Source of the DNA: Bacteroidota bacterium | Lineage (GTDB): Bacteria; Bacteroidota; Bacteroidia; Chitinophagales; Chitinophagaceae | Assembly: GCA_021780705.1 (NCBI GenBank) | Contig: JAJXYG010000015.1 | Span: 1-7,314 of the forward strand | DNA length: 7,314 bases | Reading direction: 5' to 3' | In this document: positions 4,976 to 7,314 of the stretch, piece by piece | How the letters are laid out: every line of letters starts with the position of its first letter | Numbering within the stretch: the first letter of the stretch is position 1 | The notes under the pieces: model-generated | The model's input: the letters and a program-made list of their open reading frames with translations, nothing else | Told to the model about the DNA's origin: nothing | Databases searched by the model: none | Program-made: the position numbers and the translations under genes

Positions 4976-7314
4976 CTAGTCCTTATCCCGGTCCACTTTC
5001 AGAAAGGCAGACCTTCTGGGTGAGGGAAACGGCACATTATCTCCCTTGATGGCTTTCCACAGCACTTCATTGAAGGCCGCTTCCGGTACCATATCCTCCT
5101 TGGTGAAATTGAACGTGGCGCTCTCCTTGGTAAGGGCATTGGTCTTAGGGTAGATTTGATTGAGGTCCACCGTTTCACCCACATGGTCAAATCCGCTGTA
5201 ATCGGGTTTATCCATAAAACTTCTCCACAAGGGGGTAGCCGCGGCATCGTACTGGCTCAAGGGAGGAAGCCCCAGGATCAGTTCAATGGTTCTCAGCAGG
5301 CTGGTAGTAGTGTAGGGGGTATGATCCACAAAATGCCTTTTGACATACGGGCCGGCAATGTAGGCGGTAGTGCGGTGGGCATCCACATGGTCAGGCCCGT
5401 CCTGGGCGTCATCTTCAATAATCAATACCAGGCTCTGCTTCCAGACCGGGCTCTTGCTCAGGTAGTCGACAAACATCCCGACGGCCAGGTCATTGTCTGC
5501 CACATGCGCAAAGGGGGTGGGTCTGCCGGTCCTGAGCCCTTCGGTATGGTCACAGATCAGCCGCAGGGTATTGAGATGGGGGAGGGCATGTACCCGAACC
5601 AGGGAGTCAAAATCCCGTTCCCATTGCCTGACCCGGGTGGTATCCCGGACTTTCAGGTCCCAGCTGGTGAAATACGGGCAATAGTGCCCCTTGAGTACCG
5701 GGATGTTGGGCTTGTAGTCATCGGCAAATTCCCCGTAGGTGCGGTAGCTTACCCCGGCCTTTCGGCAATCATTCCAGATAAACCCGTTTTTGTCATTGGC
5801 GATCTTCCGGGTCCCTTCCGCATCATAGGTGCCTCCTCTGCCCCCGTAACTGGTCACCCAGTTTTTTTCCAGGTAATCATTGGCATAGGCCCCCAGGCTC
5901 CAGTTATGTCCGTCGGCACTTACTTCCCCGTCACAGTAAATATTATCCAGCAGGACAAAATCCTTGACCAGCTTATGCTCATTGGGAGTGATCTTTTTTC
6001 CGAACAGCACCAGGCTCGTATCCCCGTTGCCTTCACTTACATCCCCGAGCACCTGGTCATAAGTCCGGTTTTCCTTGATGATATAGAAAATATATTTGAT
6101 GGGCGAAGGATCGCCTACCCGCTCGGGGATGGGATTGCCCTTCTGTCCCTGGGATACTTCCTCGCGTGCCTTCGTAAAGGGGGTGTTCTCATACACTTCC
6201 CTGGAATAGCCGGCCAGCTGGCGGGCATCCGGGGTATTGATGATGCTCATCGTCCCGGTAAACAGCCCGCCGATATATTGGACCTTGCCGGTCTTTGAAG
6301 TGTCCCCATTTTGATATTCAATGTGTTCGGTGGTATCATAAGGGTTGGGGCCTCCGGGATTGGCAAAGGAGGAAAATCCTTTTCCATTGGTGACAAAGAT
6401 CTGGCTGCCTACTACCCGGACACAGGTCGGGTACCAGCCGGTGGGAATGAATCCCCTGGAGAGGCTGTGGCCGGGATGGCTGACATCAAACACGGCCAGA
6501 CAGTTATTGTCCGCATTGGCAATATACAGGGTCTTTTCATCTTCACTGAGGGCTACCCCATTGGTGGTGCTTCCTTCCGGGGAATTCGGGTATAGAGAGG
6601 AATTGAGGGTTTCTACCACCTTGCCTTTGGGCAAGTAGACTACCGATACGGAATTGTCCTCGGCGTTGGCCACATATAGGTATTTGCCGTTTCGGGTCAG
6701 GCACATATCGTTGGGATGGTCACCCACGGTGATCTTGCCGGTGAAGACCCGGCTGCGGGTATTGAAGACAAGGATTTTTCCGCCACCCCAGCAGCTGATA
6801 TATAACCGGCTTTTGTCAGCGGAAAGCAAACAGGTATATCCTTCGGCATCCAGCGGATACCGGCCAATTATTTTTTTTGTGAGCAGGTTTACCAGGTACA
6901 GCGAATTATTGTCCTTGGTGACCACATAAAGGATGTGACGGGCATCATCGATATCAATTCCTGCCGGCGAAATCCGGTTGGGCCACTTTTTACCCAGCAC
7001 CAGGGAATCCACCAGGTGGAGCTTATGGCCCCGGATGGCATACTTCAGGATCCAGTTGTTGTTGCCCCCGGAGGCGTACAAATAATGGGCATCGCTGCTG
7101 AATTTCAGGCCCAGCCAGGACTCTGCTACCACGATATTGTCGAGGATGTTGCCCGTCGCGGCGTCAATGAGCTGGATGCTCTGGGTGCTCTGGCCATTGT
7201 TGGTGACGGCCATGAGATGGTGGGACCTGTTTACCGCAATATTCAAGGGGAGGTCCCCCAGCAGATAGCCCCGCCCGGCAGGCGACAGGCTCCATCCATT
7301 TGGACGCAGGTTTT
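4976..7314 (-). CDS. YncE-like beta-propeller / phosphoesterase fusion, 5' end outside window
   Basis: A two-domain protein of at least 778 residues. Numbering here starts at the TTG at 7246, but the frame stays open to 7314 and reads NLRPNGWSLSPAGRGYLLGD then LPLNIAV. That matches the usual N-terminal part of such proteins, so the true start is to the right. Residues 1-340 form YVTN/YncE-type propeller repeats, e.g. GKYLYVANAEDNSVSVV (187-203) and KTLYIANADNNCLAVFDV (238-255), often surface or envelope proteins. Residues 380-680 are an AcpA/phospholipase C-type phosphoesterase: KENRTYD (391-397; E392 and N393 match the metal-binding Glu-Asn), GHNW (446-449), and IIEDDAQDGPDHVDAHR (609-625; D612 and D613 match the family's Asp-Glu metal pair, here with Asp in place of Glu). 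A phosphatase or phosphodiesterase on an extracytoplasmic substrate is likely; the substrate is unknown. The stop lies 42 bp from the convergent flippase stop, with no terminator seen. Confidence 0.88.
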   Translation of the reverse strand, partial: NLRPNGWSLSPAGRGYLLGDLPLNIAVNRSHHLMAVTNNGQSTQSIQLIDAATGNILDNIVVAESWLGLKFSSDAHYLYASGGNNNWILKYAIRGHKLHLVDSLVLGKKWPNRISPAGIDIDDARHILYVVTKDNNSLYLVNLLTKKIIGRYPLDAEGYTCLLSADKSRLYISCWGGGKILVFNTRSRVFTGKITVGDHPNDMCLTRNGKYLYVANAEDNSVSVVYLPKGKVVETLNSSLYPNSPEGSTTNGVALSEDEKTLYIANADNNCLAVFDVSHPGHSLSRGFIPTGWYPTCVRVVGSQIFVTNGKGFSSFANPGGPNPYDTTEHIEYQNGDTSKTGKVQYIGGLFTGTMSIINTPDARQLAGYSREVYENTPFTKAREEVSQGQKGNPIPERVGDPSPIKYIFYIIKENRTYDQVLGDVSEGNGDTSLVLFGKKITPNEHKLVKDFVLLDNIYCDGEVSADGHNWSLGAYANDYLEKNWVTSYGGRGGTYDAEGTRKIANDKNGFIWNDCRKAGVSYRTYGEFADDYKPNIPVLKGHYCPYFTSWDLKVRDTTRVRQWERDFDSLVRVHALPHLNTLRLICDHTEGLRTGRPTPFAHVADNDLAVGMFVDYLSKSPVWKQSLVLIIEDDAQDGPDHVDAHRTTAYIAGPYVKRHFVDHTPYTTTSLLRTIELILGLPPLSQYDAAATPLWRSFMDKPDYSGFDHVGETVDLNQIYPKTNALTKESATFNFTKEDMVPEAAFNEVLWKAIKGDNVPFPSPRRSAFLKVDRDKD

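Noticed and set aside
5156..6298. A 380-codon open frame on the plus strand, antisense to the propeller-phosphatase gene
   Set aside because: Its product has no recognisable domain and is the reverse-strand shadow of a strongly conserved gene; the length follows from codon bias on the other strand.

Overview
The window looks like a chromosomal segment of a Bacteroidota bacterium, probably near Chitinophagales/Chitinophagaceae; that placement is from recall of protein families, not a search. Supporting signs are a bacterial geranylgeranylglyceryl-phosphate synthase of the type common in this phylum, perfect TAnnTTTG -7 promoter elements typical of Bacteroidota, the absence of clear Shine-Dalgarno sequences, and proteins (MbnP-like, YncE/phosphatase fusion, LytTR regulator) that resemble familiar members of the phylum. 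Base composition is about 50% GC and looks even across the genes. I saw no tRNA, rRNA, CRISPR array, insertion sequence or obvious phage gene.

Layout: (1) 1-172, the 3' end of a LytTR-domain response regulator, plus strand. (2) 246-1004, a geranylgeranylglyceryl-phosphate synthase on the minus strand, convergent with the regulator. (3) A 131-bp divergent intergenic region. (4) A tight plus-strand cluster at 1136-3352: an ArfB/YaeJ-like GGQ ribosome-rescue hydrolase, overlapping by 14 nt an MbnP-like secreted copper-binding-family protein, which overlaps by 4 nt a di-heme MbnH/MauG/CcP-like cytochrome c peroxidase. (5) 3416-4933, a flippase of the polysaccharide-biosynthesis (Wzx/MATE-like) family with its own candidate promoter. 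(6) 4976-7314, minus strand, a large protein fusing a YVTN/YncE-type beta-propeller to an AcpA/phospholipase C-type phosphoesterase. Its real start lies beyond the right edge.

The most interesting unit is the MbnP-MbnH pair. In methanotrophs MbnH is a di-heme enzyme that oxidises a tryptophan of MbnP to kynurenine, giving a copper-binding protein. Here the two genes are translationally linked, with no methanobactin biosynthesis gene visible in the window. The putative MbnH keeps both CXXCH haem sites, the CcP-type inter-haem Trp, Gln and Glu at matching spacing, and a Tyr where MauG-type enzymes have their axial ligand. Right after its signal sequence it also carries a short His-rich stretch. 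The rest of the window reads as ordinary housekeeping and envelope genes. Several starts need care: TTG is the best start for both the peroxidase and the flippase, ATG at 1136 is better than the upstream TTG for arfB, and the apparent start of the propeller-phosphatase is an artefact of the window end.
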